Both the position numbers and the translations under genes were made by a program. 61,020 nucleotides of DNA, taken from NCBI GenBank assembly GCA_012932865.1, contig SAXG01000111.1, positions 1 through 61,020 of the forward strand, in the 5' to 3' direction. Position 1 is the stretch's first letter. Each line of letters opens with the position of its first letter. Below are positions 10,774 to 23,983 of the stretch, one piece after another. This DNA is from Amylostereum areolatum (Eukaryota > Basidiomycota > Agaricomycetes > Russulales > Stereaceae). The notes beneath the pieces were generated by a model that was not told where the DNA came from, made no database searches, and saw only the letters and a list, made by a program, of their open reading frames with translations.

Positions 10774-12233
10774 GAGCAACAATGCAGGGATTCCTGGACA
10801 CGGTTTTGTCAGATTTTCTGCTTTCTTTTTCAGAGGGGGCGGGGGACGCACGACGGGGAGGGGGAGGGAAAACGGGGGAGTGGGAGCGGGAGATGGTGGT
10901 GGTCGGAGTAAGAGGGGTGTATGCTGACGTCCGCAGCGCGCCTCGTTCCGCTTTTGTACTCAGCCGCTCGTGACTTTTTCCTTTACAACAAGCTCTCGTC
11001 CACGGCCCTACGATTCTACCCTCCTTTTTCCTCCTAGTCTGCACGCAGTCGAGTCTTTTCTGCCACAGAATGCGATACCGCGCATCGCACGCGCAACGCA
11101 GTTGACTCGAGAGGGGTGCGTTTCGACTCGTCGGGGAGTTACTTGCACACGCTCGTCTGAAACAGATTTATATGACTCATTAATCCTCTGTTTTCTGCAG
11201 GTAGTACTTATCCATGGGCAGGACGGACAGATACTCACATCGCCCTCCCGGAACATACTTTGAGCGATGCTCTGGATATTGGACAATTGACTTGGACTTT
11301 GACACGAGGCGGTGCGTGGATCGGGATTTCGACTCACGGACTCAGGCGTCGGATCTCGAGCGCTACTTGGACTTCGGTTGGTCGAAGACCAACATCTGGA
11401 TTCCGTGCACTATGGACGGCGAGCCTCATGGCGGATCTCCCTGCACCCCTTTCCCCGCCGATGCAGACCTGGCTGATAATGATATTCGTTTTGGCAGAAC
11501 CGGCCTGCGCAACGCCGCCCTTTGAGCTTTGCTGCTTGCAGCCAGTTACGAGCCGCACTACTGGCACGCAGTCAGCCCTTTCAAATTCCCGACTTGTCGC
11601 TTCGCGGATGGGTCCGTCCAGGCACAGCTGCGCGGGGTAACTTGCGCGAGCGTCGCAATATGCTACTTATACTTTCAGTACTTATAGCCCGACGAGACGG
11701 GAGTACTTACGTCGGGTGGATGGTGGGCAGCTGGTGTTCAGTGGGATGGTAAACCTATGGGTCACTGTGGCGCTGGTGGGCAGAGTCGACCTCGGAGTCG
11801 TTACAGTATGGTCAACTCGCACCTCGCTTCTCCCAGACCACCCCGACCTATGATTATTTGATGATGCAGATTCGGAGTAAGTAGACGAACGCAACTGCGA
11901 TTGGCCAAGGTTTCGTGCCGTGCATCACACAGTCCACAACAGTTCACGCACAACCTCGCATCACCTGTCTCAGCCTCTACTTATGCTGTCAGCTATATTT
12001 ACGACCAAAAACCCTCTCCACGTACTTAGCATACATCGCACGGCGTGAATTCAAAGTACAAAACGATCGACATATCCGACAACGGGAAGAGACATGATAA
12101 TCAAGAAAGAAATATGTTCCGCAATAGATTCCCTACACCCCCCTCGCACACATAAAACGTTCGTACCTAGATCGACATCCGCAAAATCACCCCTCCGGCC
12201 CATCCTCCTCAACGCGCCAGCTCGGCCCCTCCG
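10774..12233. other. intergenic region, coding status unclear
   Basis: Frames are open on both strands over 11200-11600. On the minus strand GT-AG introns can be placed (for example a GTGAGT donor after MFREGD near 11238), but no start, stop or family emerges. The part from 11900 to 12233 is probably the 3' flank of the large minus-strand gene. I do not call a gene. Confidence 0.35.
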
Positions 12234-15200
12234 TCACATCCTCCTCTCATACGGCTCAGGCGTACGCCGGTACATGCTAGCAGGGTAAAGCTCTCGCTCC
12301 CTGTACAGCCCATCCTCATACTCCCGCGACCCCGGCGGCGGCCTCGACGGCGGATAGTCCAAGCTCGTCGCAGGCGGCGTCGGCAGCGCCAAGTCCTTCC
12401 CATGCCCCGGCCCCGCCGGCGAGTAGTACGCCCCGCCCGCGTCGTACGCGTCGTCCCGCGCCCGCTTGAGCGGCCGCATGTCCTCCCGATCGCGCGGCGG
12501 CGGGCTGCGGCTGTGCGGACGCACGCGCCCCGCCGGAGGCGCGTCCTCGTACGCCGCGCGCGCCGCCGGAGGCGGGGGATACCCGGAGTACGAATCCGTC
12601 AGACGCGCGCTCAGCGGCGGGCGCGAGCTCTCGTACGAGGAGTAGTACGGCTCACGCGCCGAGGGCGGTGGGTCGCGCGGACGGTCGCGGTCGCGGTCAC
12701 GGTCGCGGTCGCGGTCGCGGTCGTCGAATCGGGGGCTGGCGGAGCTGAAGGGAGGGTCCCGGTACCCTTCGCGGTCCCACGAGCTGGCGCTGCGGGGAGG
12801 CGGGGGTGCACGGTCCCTATCTTCCCAATACGACGATGGGCGATGCTCGTCTGCGGGTCCCCCATACGAAGAACGAGGGTACCAATCCCGGCCATCCCTA
12901 TCCCTATCCCGCTCCCTGTCCCGCTCCCTGCGCCTGTCTGCATCAGCCGGGTACGGATCGCTTCGCGCGGGCGACCCAGGTCGCGGCGGGGTCCATGTCC
13001 GTCCACGATCGTCCTGGGGATACTGACGGTAAGACGCCGACGGAGGAGGGCGCGAGTCCTCGTAACGGCCACCGGTATCGACAGGCCCGATATGGTCCGA
13101 ACGCTTGTCTTCATCCATCGGTACCGGCGGTCGGTCGTACTCCGCACGCTGGTATGGGCGATAATCGACGTTGCGCTCCCGCGAGGGTTCGCGTGGGCGG
13201 AAATCGTGGGCTGCAGCCGGTGTCGCACGAGCAGGAGGAATAAGGGAGGGCGTTGGAGCACGGCGAGGAGGCGGAAGAGGCGCGGACCGCGGGTCGTCTC
13301 TGGCGATAGAAGGGGCTCGCGTGTAGCTGGCCCTGGGACGGTCGTCGGTACTTCCAAATCGCTCACGATTGGCACTGGAAGGGGGCGGCGGCGGCGCTGG
13401 CAACCCCGCCCGACGGGCCCTTTCGTCGGGACGATCTTGAGGAGGCGGAAGACGAGCAGGCTCCGAAGGACGAGGTCGGACAGGTTCATCACTAGGACGC
13501 GGACCTCCGTTTGCTGGAGCTGGAGCTGGAGCTGGAGCACTTCGAGCATCTGCTGGGTGGGATAGCCTCTCTTCGAGTGACGGCGTTGGTCTAGCAGGTC
13601 CGCGTGTTGGAGGTTCGTCCGCCCGAGTAATCGCGGGAGGAGCTCCGCTAATCCGTTCCTGCAAAGACGGCGCTCGACTGATACGCTCTTCCAAGGGTAA
13701 AGCAGAACGAGGTGGCACGTGGTCGCCGACCACGGGCGGCGGAGGAGGCCGAGCAGATTCAACCACGGGAGGCGCGCCTGATGGTCTGGCATTGCGCTCT
13801 TCGACAGCCGGGGAAGGTGGGGGGCGTCCGTTTTCATTAGGTCTAGAGTCGTCCGGATACTTGCTGGGCCGAACCACGGGGCGACGGGGAGGAGGACGTT
13901 CATCGAGTTTACGATCGACTGGAGGTGGTCGATGGGGTCTTTCCTCTGTTGGTGGTGGTGGGCGCTTGTCGGGTTCAGGTGGACGATCAGGCCGCGGTTC
14001 CCAGCGGCGTTCAGAGTTGCGAGGAGCAGGATCTTCACGCCTAGTATCCCCCGGAGGCCGCTTTGGAGGAGAATCCAAAGGACGTCGGTCTCTGTCCTCG
14101 TCCCGAGGGCGCCAGTCACCATTGCGTCGGTCGCGATCGCGCTCCCTGTCGCGCTCCAAATCTGAGTCTCGATAGCGTTCCCGTGAGGGCTCTCTTGGGC
14201 GGTCGTACGATCGAGGCCCGGCTCTGTCCCTGGGCGAAGGCGGTGGAGGTCGTGCGTCACCGGCGTTGCGGGGTGATGGATAAGACGAGCGTTCCAGGTC
14301 GAAGCGCCGACGCTCAGCTTCTTCTCGAGTATACCAAGCGTCACGACCGCGATTGTCCTTGGGATCGACCCGGGTCAAAGGATCGTTGCGTACACCTGGA
14401 GGGGGCGGAGCATCTGGATCCGGCTTTATGACGACGGCAGGAGCACCACTAGGTCGAGAGTCGACTGCGCCTGGAGGTGGAGCAGACTTCGGATCAGTGC
14501 CATCGCGTGGCTCAGAAAAGCTCTGGGTGTTCGAGGTCGAGTCCGGCTGGAGCGGGAGAGCCTGGGACGACGCGAGTGAGTGAATGATCGTACACAGATA
14601 TGAATAACAGCACATTTGGCTGCTTGGAGGGCGGCCCACCCACGGAGGATATGCTTGCTCTTCTTTGTTTACCGTTCGCCTCCCAGGATACGGAGCCATT
14701 GCGAGCGCGGTCCATGCTTGCATTAGCACCAGAAGCAGACAGCCCAGGGTTGCCAAGAGCCTGTTGTTGCAACTGAACAGGGTTGGAGACCGCCTGATAG
14801 CCAGCGTTGGTGGGAACCTGTTCTGGATGTGGCGGGACGGTAGACAGAGGCGTATTGACGGAGCCCTGGTAAAGGCTCGCCAGAACGTCCGGCCGCGGAA
14901 ACGCGCGGAATATGTCGTGTTGGTTGTTCTTGATGGCCTCCTTAAGACGCTCGAGGACTTCCAAGTCGGACTGGCCAGGTGGCAGAGATGGGTTGGGAAA
15001 GAACTGAGCCTGTTGGTGGGATATGTGTTGCATCGGGTCCATGAACTGCGCGTAGGCGAAATCGGGATAGTCGGACTGCATGGACTGGAAGGCGGGCGGT
15101 ACGCCGCCCCCACCACCTGAGGAAGAGGCGATCGAGAAAGGCGAAGACATGAGTTTGGCGGTCAAAGACGGGTCGTCAACAGAGGGCGGCATGGACATGT

Positions 15201-15318
15201 GAAAGGATAGGCTGGGACGGAGAAGAGGGTTGTCGTCCTCGTCGACGCCGGTGAGCGTGGTGACTGTGCGCTCTCGAGTCGGTTTCGCCTTGCGTTTTTT
15301 GTTTTGTCGTGTCGACAT
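12234..15318 (-). CDS. large disordered Arg/Asp/Pro-rich protein
   Basis: Exons 14614-15318 and 12234-14561 with a 52 bp intron (14562-14613) give 1010 residues. The start at 15318 (MSTRQNKKRKAKPT) is the first ATG in frame; the frame continues upstream only with TTG. The N-terminus is basic and could be a nuclear localisation signal. A short ordered segment (LEVLERLKEAIKNNQHDIFRA, about residues 115-135) resembles a helical docking motif. The rest is low complexity: RDRERDRD-type runs, poly-Pro and DRPP/PRDP motifs, ending YRRTPEPYERRM. This composition is common in nuclear RNA-processing or transcription factors, but no fold is visible and I cannot name it. Confidence 0.7.
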
Positions 15319-16146
15319 GAGGCGGTCCCAGTTTGCGCTACTGTTTGGTGCCAATCAAAAAATCAGGAAGGACCCCGAAAGCGAGAACGACGAACGCACC
15401 GAGGTCCCTTTCCTCAGACGTCCGTCCCAGAGACAAGACCGAGTAGCGAAATGAAGAGAAGCAGCAGCAGCAATCAGGAAAAGGCGGGGATCGTGGTCGT
15501 GGTCAAGAGCAAGTCGAGAGTCAAAAGACCATTGTAACCCTCTATCGGCCTCCCCCACGTGGTGCTCGTCAACGGGCAGATATTCCCCTTTCGGGCGCAC
15601 GCAGCCGACCGAGCCGACAGATTGACGCGTAATCCATGCCATAATTGGCGATTCCTTGCCCATATTGTCGCGGTCGTGCACAGCCGCCGGCCACAATTCC
15701 TTTCTTCGCCCTTTCATCCTCTCTGTCGTCCCCAAAGCTTTCCCAAAGTCCCTCTTCCTAGCTTTCGAACGAATGGATGAAAGTCCAAGAACTCGATATT
15801 CCTGAGGAGTGTTGCTTGTCTTCTTTACTTCATTCCCGACCACGACAACGACGGTGCGGACCCAAATCCAACTGTCTCAGTTCAAGTCCCCTGTCCAGTT
15901 TCAAGTCCTATGGCGGAAGCATCTTCGGGGGTTCAGCTCTATGTCTCTCCTGCTAGGGGCTAGCCACCGATTTACTTATAAGGGGCCGCCTCTCGTCGAA
16001 CGTTTTCCATCACCTTCACTTTCAACAAGCTGCCCATTATTTTTTTCCGCCCTGCTACCTACACCTTTCACCTTCTAAGCACTCCCTCTTATTCACCAGT
16101 TTATCTCTGCTCTTATCCACGATTCTACGACGTTCACGACATTGCC
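15319..16146. other. divergent promoter region
   Basis: This is shared upstream DNA of the minus-strand disordered-protein gene and the plus-strand gene at 16147. A TATA-like TATAAGG lies at about 15977 on plus, about 170 bp before the downstream ATG. Pyrimidine-rich sequence (CTTTCACCTTC) precedes that start, as is common before fungal start sites. No coding exon is supported. Confidence 0.5.
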
Positions 16147-16919
16147 ATGTTCCCCTCCTCCCAACTTTCCACCTCCGTGACCCTCGTTGCCTACGCTTCA
16201 AGCTCAATGGGCATCGCAGCCGTACGTCTATTACGCCACTTTGTCTCCGGCTTGGCTGATTTATCCCCCAGAGCATCTTTGCCGTGGTCATGGCCGCTGT
16301 CGTCCCCATCGCACGCCCAGGACCTGGACCGGAAACCGACACTCTCCGCATCGCACTCTCCAAGAGCCCCTCTACAACCTCCTTTCCTACATCGGTTCTC
16401 ACCGCCACCCCCTCTGAGGACGACAAACCAGAGCCCCCTAAACAACGTCGTCGTGCGTCGTGCACCCGCTTCGCTACCGCCTGTCGCCGCACCATCTCCA
16501 CGACCACGGCGATCATGACCCGGGCGCGTTCCAACTCTGCCCCCATGGAGCGCACGACGTCGTCTCCCGCCTCGACCAAGACCACAGACCCCCGTCCCAG
16601 ACTCAACATCCGCATCCCAGGAGTGGCCAACCTGAATCTCTCCCTCACACCTAGGTCATCAAGTGCGACCGCCAGCCCCTGTCCTCGTCCCAAGTCCGCA
16701 CTCGCCACGCTCGTCACGACGATGAAACAAGCCTCTCCGGCGACCTACTTCCCACCTACTCGCCCCCTATTCAAGCGCCGGGAGACTATGCCATGCCAGA
16801 CCATCGTGGAGGGCGCGGACGAGAATGACGCCGAGGGTCAAATCACGCCTACGGCGACTCGCATGCGCGCAGGCTCGTGCGATATGTCTCGTTCGAAGTC
16901 GATCACGGCTGCACCTTGA
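16147..16919 (+). CDS. small membrane-anchored Ser/Thr-rich protein
   Basis: Exons 16147-16221 and 16272-16919 with a 50 bp GT-AG intron give 240 residues. The N-terminus (LVAYASSSMGIAASIFAVVM, continued across the splice) is one hydrophobic helix, so it is a signal anchor. The remainder is rich in Ser, Thr, Pro and Arg with several basic patches (PPKQRRRASC, PLFKRRE) that could be phosphorylation sites. No known domain. The short, clean two-exon frame supports a real gene. Confidence 0.6.
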
Positions 16920-17163
16920 CCTGACCTTTGTATCCAACGAACTTGTCCGCTGGTCGCGTGTCATCTTATGTCTATTTATTTGCTATTTATCTGGAGTCTT
17001 TGGATGTGTACAACATGGTTATACATTGCACTTTAGAGCACTGCCGACGCAAGTAATTTACCTGCTCTCGCACCGGCGACACAAGGCAGCATAAGACGCC
17101 TTCGAGCATGAAATCCGAGATTCCGCCAGTTCAACATACCGTGAACCTCACGAATTCCATGGC

Positions 17164-19740
17164 TCATCGCCCAAAATAAATGCCATTCTGCTTCACCGGT
17201 TGAAAGTAAGCAAGGACCGCTCCCTTGATCAAATCCGCCGCTCGCTCCGCAACGACGTACACCGGTGCTCGAGTGTGTCCCGACGTGATAAACGGCTGCC
17301 TCGTCGTGAGCTCTACACACACATAAGGACGAGGGAAGATACCCACGAACACCGATGCGTCCACAACACGCAATCCTACGGTGCCTTTGACCATCAAATC
17401 CGGGTTCAGCGCGCCCATCCCCCGTCCAAGCGTGTCTTTGGAACCCATCCCCACCGTCCCGACAACATGGACCACCGAATCGGCGTTGTTCCGCGCGGGC
17501 TTCTCTATCTCCGCGTCCGTCTGCGTCGCCGCGAAGTCACCGAGCTCATCCGCAATCCAGTCGGCCCACGCGGGGCCCGCGACGAACCGACGGGCGGCCT
17601 TGAGAGCTTCGCGCACGGTTGAGATATCGAAGGTGGAACCGAGGAGGTCGGGGTTGATCAGTTGGGGGTCAAAAGGGTTGGCGGAGGCGAGGGTGATATT
17701 GCCGCCTAGAACATAAACATGAATCACAGACCGCCGAGGGCTTGGGGGACGAGGGACGTACGCGAGGTAGGAGAGATCATCACGTTTGTAAAGATGCTGA
17801 AGAAGTTGCTCCGGACGGGCGACCACCTTGGACACGAACGAATGCTGTCGATTCTTCTCAGCCATCACGAGAAGACCGCGCTCTTCACCGCACTGACACT
17901 AAAGATCCTCTCGAAGTGCGCTGATGTGGGCCATGCGCTCGGATCCGATATACTCTCGAAGACCGACGCGTTTTCTGGAAGGCGTAGCCACTGCCGAACT
18001 GGCTGGAGACCCACGAGCGGGCCCGTTCTATCAGTCTTCCATTCTTCCAGAACGTCCGCAGCCAGGGTGGCATTGTGCTGAAGGTTGTCCAATGTGTCGT
18101 TCGAGATGAATGTCCAAGATGAGCCGAGGAAAGCGTGATCCTGAGCAGGACGGGTGATCGCGGTGTGAAGAGGAATATAGGAAGAAAGGCGCACCTGCAA
18201 ATTCTGGCCCACATCTGGGGAGGCGACCGATGTTGTAATGTTCAGGGCGGCCAGCTGAGCGGCATCCCCGATGCCCGAAAGCATGACTATTCTGTGGTTA
18301 AGTTGCGACTCTCCGAGCCGAAAGAGAAAGAGGGTACTCACGAATCGGCGGCGCATTTGTAGCACCAGCGGACAGAACGACTTCCTTTGTTGCATTAAGA
18401 GCATGGATAGTATCTAGGGGGGAGGGGGGGGCAGCGTGAGCTTGTGACAGTCAGAAGGAGAAAATGGTGGAAACGGGAACAGGAAAGAGGGGGGAGAAAC
18501 GCCGTGTGGCGTTGACGGACACACGGGGTGTATCAGCCAAACGCGTACCGCTGACTGACTGTGAAAAGCGCACGCCCCGCATAATGGGGATGCTTGACTG
18601 GGTACCCATTTGGAATATCTTCGTGACGCGTGTATTGACCAAAATATCCAAGTTGGACCTGTTGAGCGTAGGAACGATACATATACGAAGCGGCGGAAGA
18701 TACCCGCTCTCCTTGCGAGACCTGGACCTTGAAAATGAATTCCGAATTTACTCACCAGGTATGTAAATATGACGAGCCGTAGCCTGAAAACACGCTGTTA
18801 TTTGAGAGCATAGCTTAGCATACCATCTTCCAGTGGAGACTCGGAGACGGGGCGCGTACCGATGCCTATCGGGTCTCCGGAGTTGAAGTCCAAGTCGAAG
18901 GGAACCTCTTCTGGCTGATGAGCATTCAAATATGCGGGAGTTGATAGGCAGTTCGTATCCGGATGAAATGGAGAAGCAGTGAGAGGTCCTAGGAGAGCAT
19001 GAGAATGGGTACTTTCGCGGCGTCAGTGCGAACGGCATGCCTGTTTGCCCGTGGAACGCGAGGTCTATTTTCCCCGTCACATTGCGGCCATCGGCGGGCG
19101 GTGTGAACCTTTCCAGCTGGTGAATGGCCACCAGCTTCACATCAAGCCCAGGTAGCTTGATAGAGCCTACTTTGCGGAAGGAAGGCTGTATGGAATTCCA
19201 CGCCCGTCCTGGATCGCCGGTGACGTTGGCCCAGCGATCGTAGTCGTTTTTGGACCCTCGGCAATACGCTATCTGGTCTGGTATCATATAAAGTTTAAGA
19301 AGATGACGTGGACGACTGAGTACTCACTGCTCGTGGTAGATCCACCGAGGACGTGATCCGGTGGATACGAGATCGCCCAACCGTTCAAGCCTTCCTGAGG
19401 GGTCGTTGTGAAGCAGTGCCAGTCTTATCTGTTGCGTCGGGACGTAACGATTCGAACGGCCGAAGAGCGTACAAACTGCGTGTAGGTCAGCCGTCCGGTA
19501 AAAGGTGGTGCTGTGATGTTCAAATTCGTGTATTCGCTGTTAGTAGATACATCAGGATATGAATGACAAACTTAAAGGATCCAGCAACGCACCTCGAGCC
19601 TGCCTCAATGCAGACAAGACTGAACTCTCGTCACCCGGTGCTCCGCCAGATGGTTTGTTAGAACCCCGCCATCCACCCCCGCTATATGAAATGATAGCTT
19701 CAGAAGGCCTGGACAGCTGCAGACGTTGGCACTGGCAGAG
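17164..19740 (-). pseudogene. decayed GMC oxidoreductase (aryl-alcohol/glucose oxidase family)
   Basis: Most exons of a secreted FAD-dependent GMC oxidoreductase are readable on minus: VCIEAGS near 19620, HVLGGSTTS near 19350, DRWANVTGD near 19220, NSGDPIGI near 18870, NRSNLDILVN near 18650, VMLSGIGD near 18290, and the C-terminal half with both active-site His motifs (VVHVVGTVGMG and SGHTRAPVY). Intron positions match the intact paralogue at 31034-33606. Frames break near 17812, 18665, 19425 and 19640 with no intron able to explain them, and the FAD-binding GxGxxG exon is scrambled. The signal peptide is not found. It was an extracellular alcohol or sugar oxidase; as written it cannot make a full protein. 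Confidence 0.75.
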
Positions 19741-21729
19741 TCGTTGAGAGCTCAAGGCTGGTCCGCTGTGGCAGACGAGGTGCACCCAGGTCCCAATGAA
19801 GCTTGAACCCTTCGCGTAACATGACGTTGCATTCGACACTGGCACAAGGCACAAATATCACTGGAGGTCATCGGGATCAGGGGGTGATTTGTATACGAGT
19901 ACGGAATACGATTTCTTCCCGAGGTGAGTTCGCGTGACGGTTACTTATGTTCCTAGTTTTCGCCAGATGAACGTACTTACCAGCTCGGCGTACGAGGAAG
20001 CCGCAGGGAGATTGAGTCGGAATGCTCAGGCTGGTTCGGTGAAATGTGTTATGCCAAGGTCTGTATGTCCAAAGGATTTGACCAGAGGAACCAACGCGGA
20101 ACGAGGACTGCTCAAAGTCCCCTGCAACGTACATGAAGTACCAGCGCAGCGCCCGCAGTTGTCCGAAGTTCGCAGATCTTTCAAAGAAAGATGAGCGAAC
20201 CCAAAACGAACCGTTTACACCACCAGCAGTTGCCTCAGCATCAATCTATGATGGCCAGTTGGGGTGAGTCGAATGGCGTGACCGGAGGTTCACGCTGGCT
20301 TCACGTCAGCTTGAATCTAAACCCCTGATTCGAGTTCCATCCCGCTTTTCCGTCAGTGTAAGCCAATTCCACGCCAAAGTCAGCGTGAGCACAAGCTGGT
20401 CCGTCGGTTTCAAGCCCATTTCACTGGCATTTGTAAGAAGTGGAAAGAACGGAGTCCCCGCGCGATGAGTCTGAAGTCGATTATGTAAGCAATGTCAATT
20501 TTCGTCGTCGCGCGGTGTCGTTCTTGTTTCCTCTCACCACCTCCACCGCTCAACGTCAACTCCCTCCACCTGGCCACAGCATCTCATCTACCACTGGAGA
20601 CCCCGGTATAGCTGATTTCGAGACCGGAATCACATATCGGAATCTCCTCAAAGAGTGGGCTTTGACCACCCCACCCTTTCCCCTTCGCTCACATCAATGT
20701 CGAGGTCTCCAGCCCGCTCTCTCATGAGCATGAGTAGCATTGAGACAACAGCCTGGGTGCGTGTTAGTATCTCTCACTTCCTGCTCGTCTGTCTCACCAC
20801 GCCACTCATGCATAGGCCCTACTAGTACCCCTGGGGATCTCTTGTTGCCGAGGGCTCTTTCGCACTTATGGGCTTTGCTCTCGGTCTTTCCTCGTGTTCT
20901 TGGTCTCTACTCGCGGTCTCGGTCTTTGCTTTCAGTCTTGGCCTGTGGTTGTCGTCTCGCTCCTCGCTCTCGGTCCCCCTGGGTCTCTGGTTTTTGCTCG
21001 CTGGCACTTGCTAGGTTATCTCAATCCCGTTTTGCTGGCATGCCAGGTAACACACTCTAATTCATTTTTCATTCCTCCTTTTGGACCCGTAGACATCCTG
21101 TAACACCCCCCATGTACTTTGTATGGTAGTTCTCGGAATGATATATATATTACGATGCTTTGTTTGCTTCCACATTGGGATGATAAGATTGCGATAAGCA
21201 TGATTTGAGCCAGCATCCCGCCGATTGCTCCTTGACGAGCTTAGTAAGATAATTGGATTGAATCCGAAGGAACTCAGCTTCCGACCCAAGGGAGCCCGTT
21301 GAGTCTGATATCAGCATGACATTTTTGGATTCCATCCGGTGTCACGCTAGCATCACACTCAGGGGCATGATATCGGAATGAAGCTGAAGGATCTGCTGGT
21401 GGTGTACGGGGTGCGATCACGTGCGCGGTGTCCATTCTGGCCAATCACGCCACGAGTTGAGCGTGAACTGATTTTGGCAGCCCTGGTTTCCGTGGTGCTC
21501 TGCCACCCCTTTGTGCCCGAACCAACGTATCGTATAACCGAATTGCTTCTTCGTCGACTGATCGACGAACCTCAGTGCACCTGCAGGGATATACGTAATT
21601 TCTGGAACTTTAAAACCAATACCATGTGGGGCGCTGGCATCGCTGGGTTCCCCCCTTTTCCCTACTCCCGACTGTGGTTATTGAGGCGGCGACGTCGACA
21701 GCACCTCCAAGCGTGTCTTCAGCACGTCT
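19741..21729. other. long gap, no gene seen
   Basis: Nearly 2 kb without a credible exon chain. It includes a pyrimidine-rich low-complexity patch (about 20760-21010, repeated TCGGTCTTT-like words). The first 400 bases could hold the lost N-terminal exons of the decayed GMC gene, but I cannot align them. Frames at 21378-21743 lack recognisable features. Confidence 0.5.
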
Positions 21730-23328
21730 ATGGCCTCCGTTGATGCCGTAGAACCCCCTGTGCCAGAGCAAATCATCCTACGGTACGCATTGCCTTCCAA
21801 AGTATCGCGGCCTGATTTTTGATTTGGTGATACTAGCATCGGGCCAATTGTGAGTACTACCAAGTGTGAAAGACATAGCCCGACGACTAACCAAAAGTCT
21901 GTGTTGAGCTGATTGGGTGCTATCTGAACTTTTTGCTCTTCGGCATATCCATTGTTCAAGTGTGTGAGTTCGACTGACGCGCATGACTTGAGCATTGTCG
22001 CTGAAATACTCACAGCTGTCTATTATACGACATTCCCTCGCGATCGCCTCAAAACGAAGGTTTCTGGTGTGTGGTGCTTGGCCGTTTCTCTATCTCCGAT
22101 CTCACCGTTTCGAACAGTATGGTGTATCTTCCTAATTGACATATTTCAAAGCATTGTCGTTGCGGGTGCGGGGTGGGATACGCTATGTTCGGGTTGGGGG
22201 CGTCCGAGCGTTCTCGATCTTCCTACAACATGGACGGTTTCTGGCATTCCAATCTCTTCGGGCATCGGTGCGTCAGCTATCTATCTTTCATATACGTTTG
22301 GTTCCTCATGTTTTAGGGCGCAGTTGCCGCCTGGGTCCAGTGTATATATGCCTCGAGAATTCGTATTCTGAGCGACTGGACGGTCATCCCATATGCTATC
22401 GTTGGCGTGCGTGGCAAACTGCCAACAGATTTCTTCTCAACTCATGGTCAGTTTTCTCAGATGGCCCTCGTTCAGGCCGGCGCAGCTATAGCTATCGGTA
22501 TCAGCGTATGTTCCGTTGGTTTCTCGCTGGCCACCCGTTGCTGATTTCGTCGCAGTTTATCTCGCTCAAAGATGTTGCCCAATTGCATGACCCGAATATG
22601 TTTGCGCGAACGATCGTACGTATATACATCATCTAACCCCTGCTCTTTCTTACAACGCTCCAGGTCTGGTTCGGCAGCAGCGGCATCGCAGACTTAGCGA
22701 GTCTTTCCTCATCTTTGATAGGCAGAGAGACTGACCTTGACGTAGCTAATTACGGGCTCCATGGTTTATCTGGTGAGCACTATCTTGCCGTCAACGCAGC
22801 GTTGGCTAATACCACAAGTGATTGCATTAGTTGTATATGGCAAGGAAAAGCTCAGTAGCCTCTCAACGTGGGGAACGAACTGTCAATCGCCTCCTGCGCA
22901 TGTCAATCGAAACGGGCATGGCAACTTTTCTCACAGCAAGCCTGGAGCTCGTTTTCTTCCTCAGTATGAAAGATAACAATTTTCATCGGATCATGTACGC
23001 TCCTTCATCCTTTTTTTCTACTATGAAACTGTCCTCAACATGGTTTCGTAGCTCATTCTGTTTGTGTAAAGGTATGACATCTTGGGGTTCTCTCTGCTCA
23101 TGTATTAACATCAGCTCAGTATATTCCAACACCCTGATGGTCTCCTTGAACTCCCGCGCACCGTCTCCTCTCGCTTTCGGTGGAGGCGAAACTGGCAGCT
23201 CAATCTTCGACACTATCATATTTCCTACCATGAACTCGACTATTCCCAGGTTATATGTGCACGATGAATCCTCCTCGGTCGACATTCACGACCGTGTCGC
23301 CGAGACCGCGCCTACGACCTCACGATAG
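21730..23328 (+). CDS. DUF6534-type seven-helix membrane protein
   Basis: Thirteen exons join in frame to 323 residues: 21730-21782, 21837-21849, 21909-21963, 22016-22066, 22118-22267, 22324-22406, 22452-22505, 22556-22615, 22664-22696, 22746-22772, 22831-22994, 23052-23071, 23120-23328. Family landmarks in order: GPILIGCYLN, VYYTTFPRDR, WCIFLIDIFQS, VWFGSSGIAD, TGSMVYL, RLLRMSIETG and the hallmark FCLCKVYSNTLMVSLNSR, then a hydrophilic tail. About seven hydrophobic helices alternate with short loops. The family is greatly expanded in Agaricomycetes; its function is not established. Intron 9 (22697-22745) starts with GC, not GT. Exon lengths match the disrupted paralogue 3 kb downstream almost one for one. 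Confidence 0.85.
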
Positions 23329-23983
23329 TTGCTGTCATCTCCTACGCCTGTTCGGTGATGCACGGGCCAGCTTTGTGCGTTAGTCTCGTTTCCTCGCAGG
23401 AAAGGCCATGCTCATTAGTAATCTTACTCCAGCTATTTAACGCCGTCGGGTCACGGTGTCAGGACGCTTTGTATTATGGGACGGAATAAACGGTCAGCTG
23501 GTGTAATATCCGGGAATGGTAGGGCTCTCGATGCTATTGCGTAGGAGCGTGAAGTCCTCCGGCTAGGACGTTGTTTGTTATTACTGTAGATTTACATTAT
23601 TTCCAGCATGGTTTCTTCCATGATCACACGCCTGACGTTACATACTAGTATTTTGGTGCTTCAGCGCTGAGCTCGCAGGCCCCTAGCGTTGATAATTTGG
23701 AAGAAGATATTCTCGCCGAAGGCTTTGGGCATGAAGCAAATAATCACATTTAGGATTTCGGGGCGATCCGCGCGACGGTGTCCCGCGTCTCTTTCTTCTC
23801 CTCTGCCATCTACGTCCATCCAACGTCCATCGGCCTTTTCATCGGTTCATCCTCATGCATCATCAGAAAAGAGCCAAGAAGTCGTTCGAGTGTGGTTGTG
23901 AATACGCCGTGGACATCTGTTGAGTTCAGGTCACTCTTACCTCCATCGATTCATTGCACTGACAACCGCCAACCAGGTGCAAC
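23329..23983. other. intergenic, 5' flank of the F-box gene
   Basis: Nothing coding is visible between the DUF6534-type stop and the F-box ATG. The last 100 bases are pyrimidine-rich and probably contain the F-box transcription start. Confidence 0.5.

Noticed and set aside
11214..11640. Plus-strand frames at 11.2-11.6 kb as a gene
   Set aside because: Both strands are equally open, with no domain or complete splice chain.
12402..14344. Long frames on both strands overlapping the 1010-residue protein (387 and 577 codons)
   Set aside because: Low-complexity codon repeats keep all frames open; only the minus frame used here has a splice-consistent N-terminal exon and an ATG.
15318..15354. Extending the disordered protein to 15354
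   Set aside because: That codon is TTG; the first ATG in frame is at 15318.
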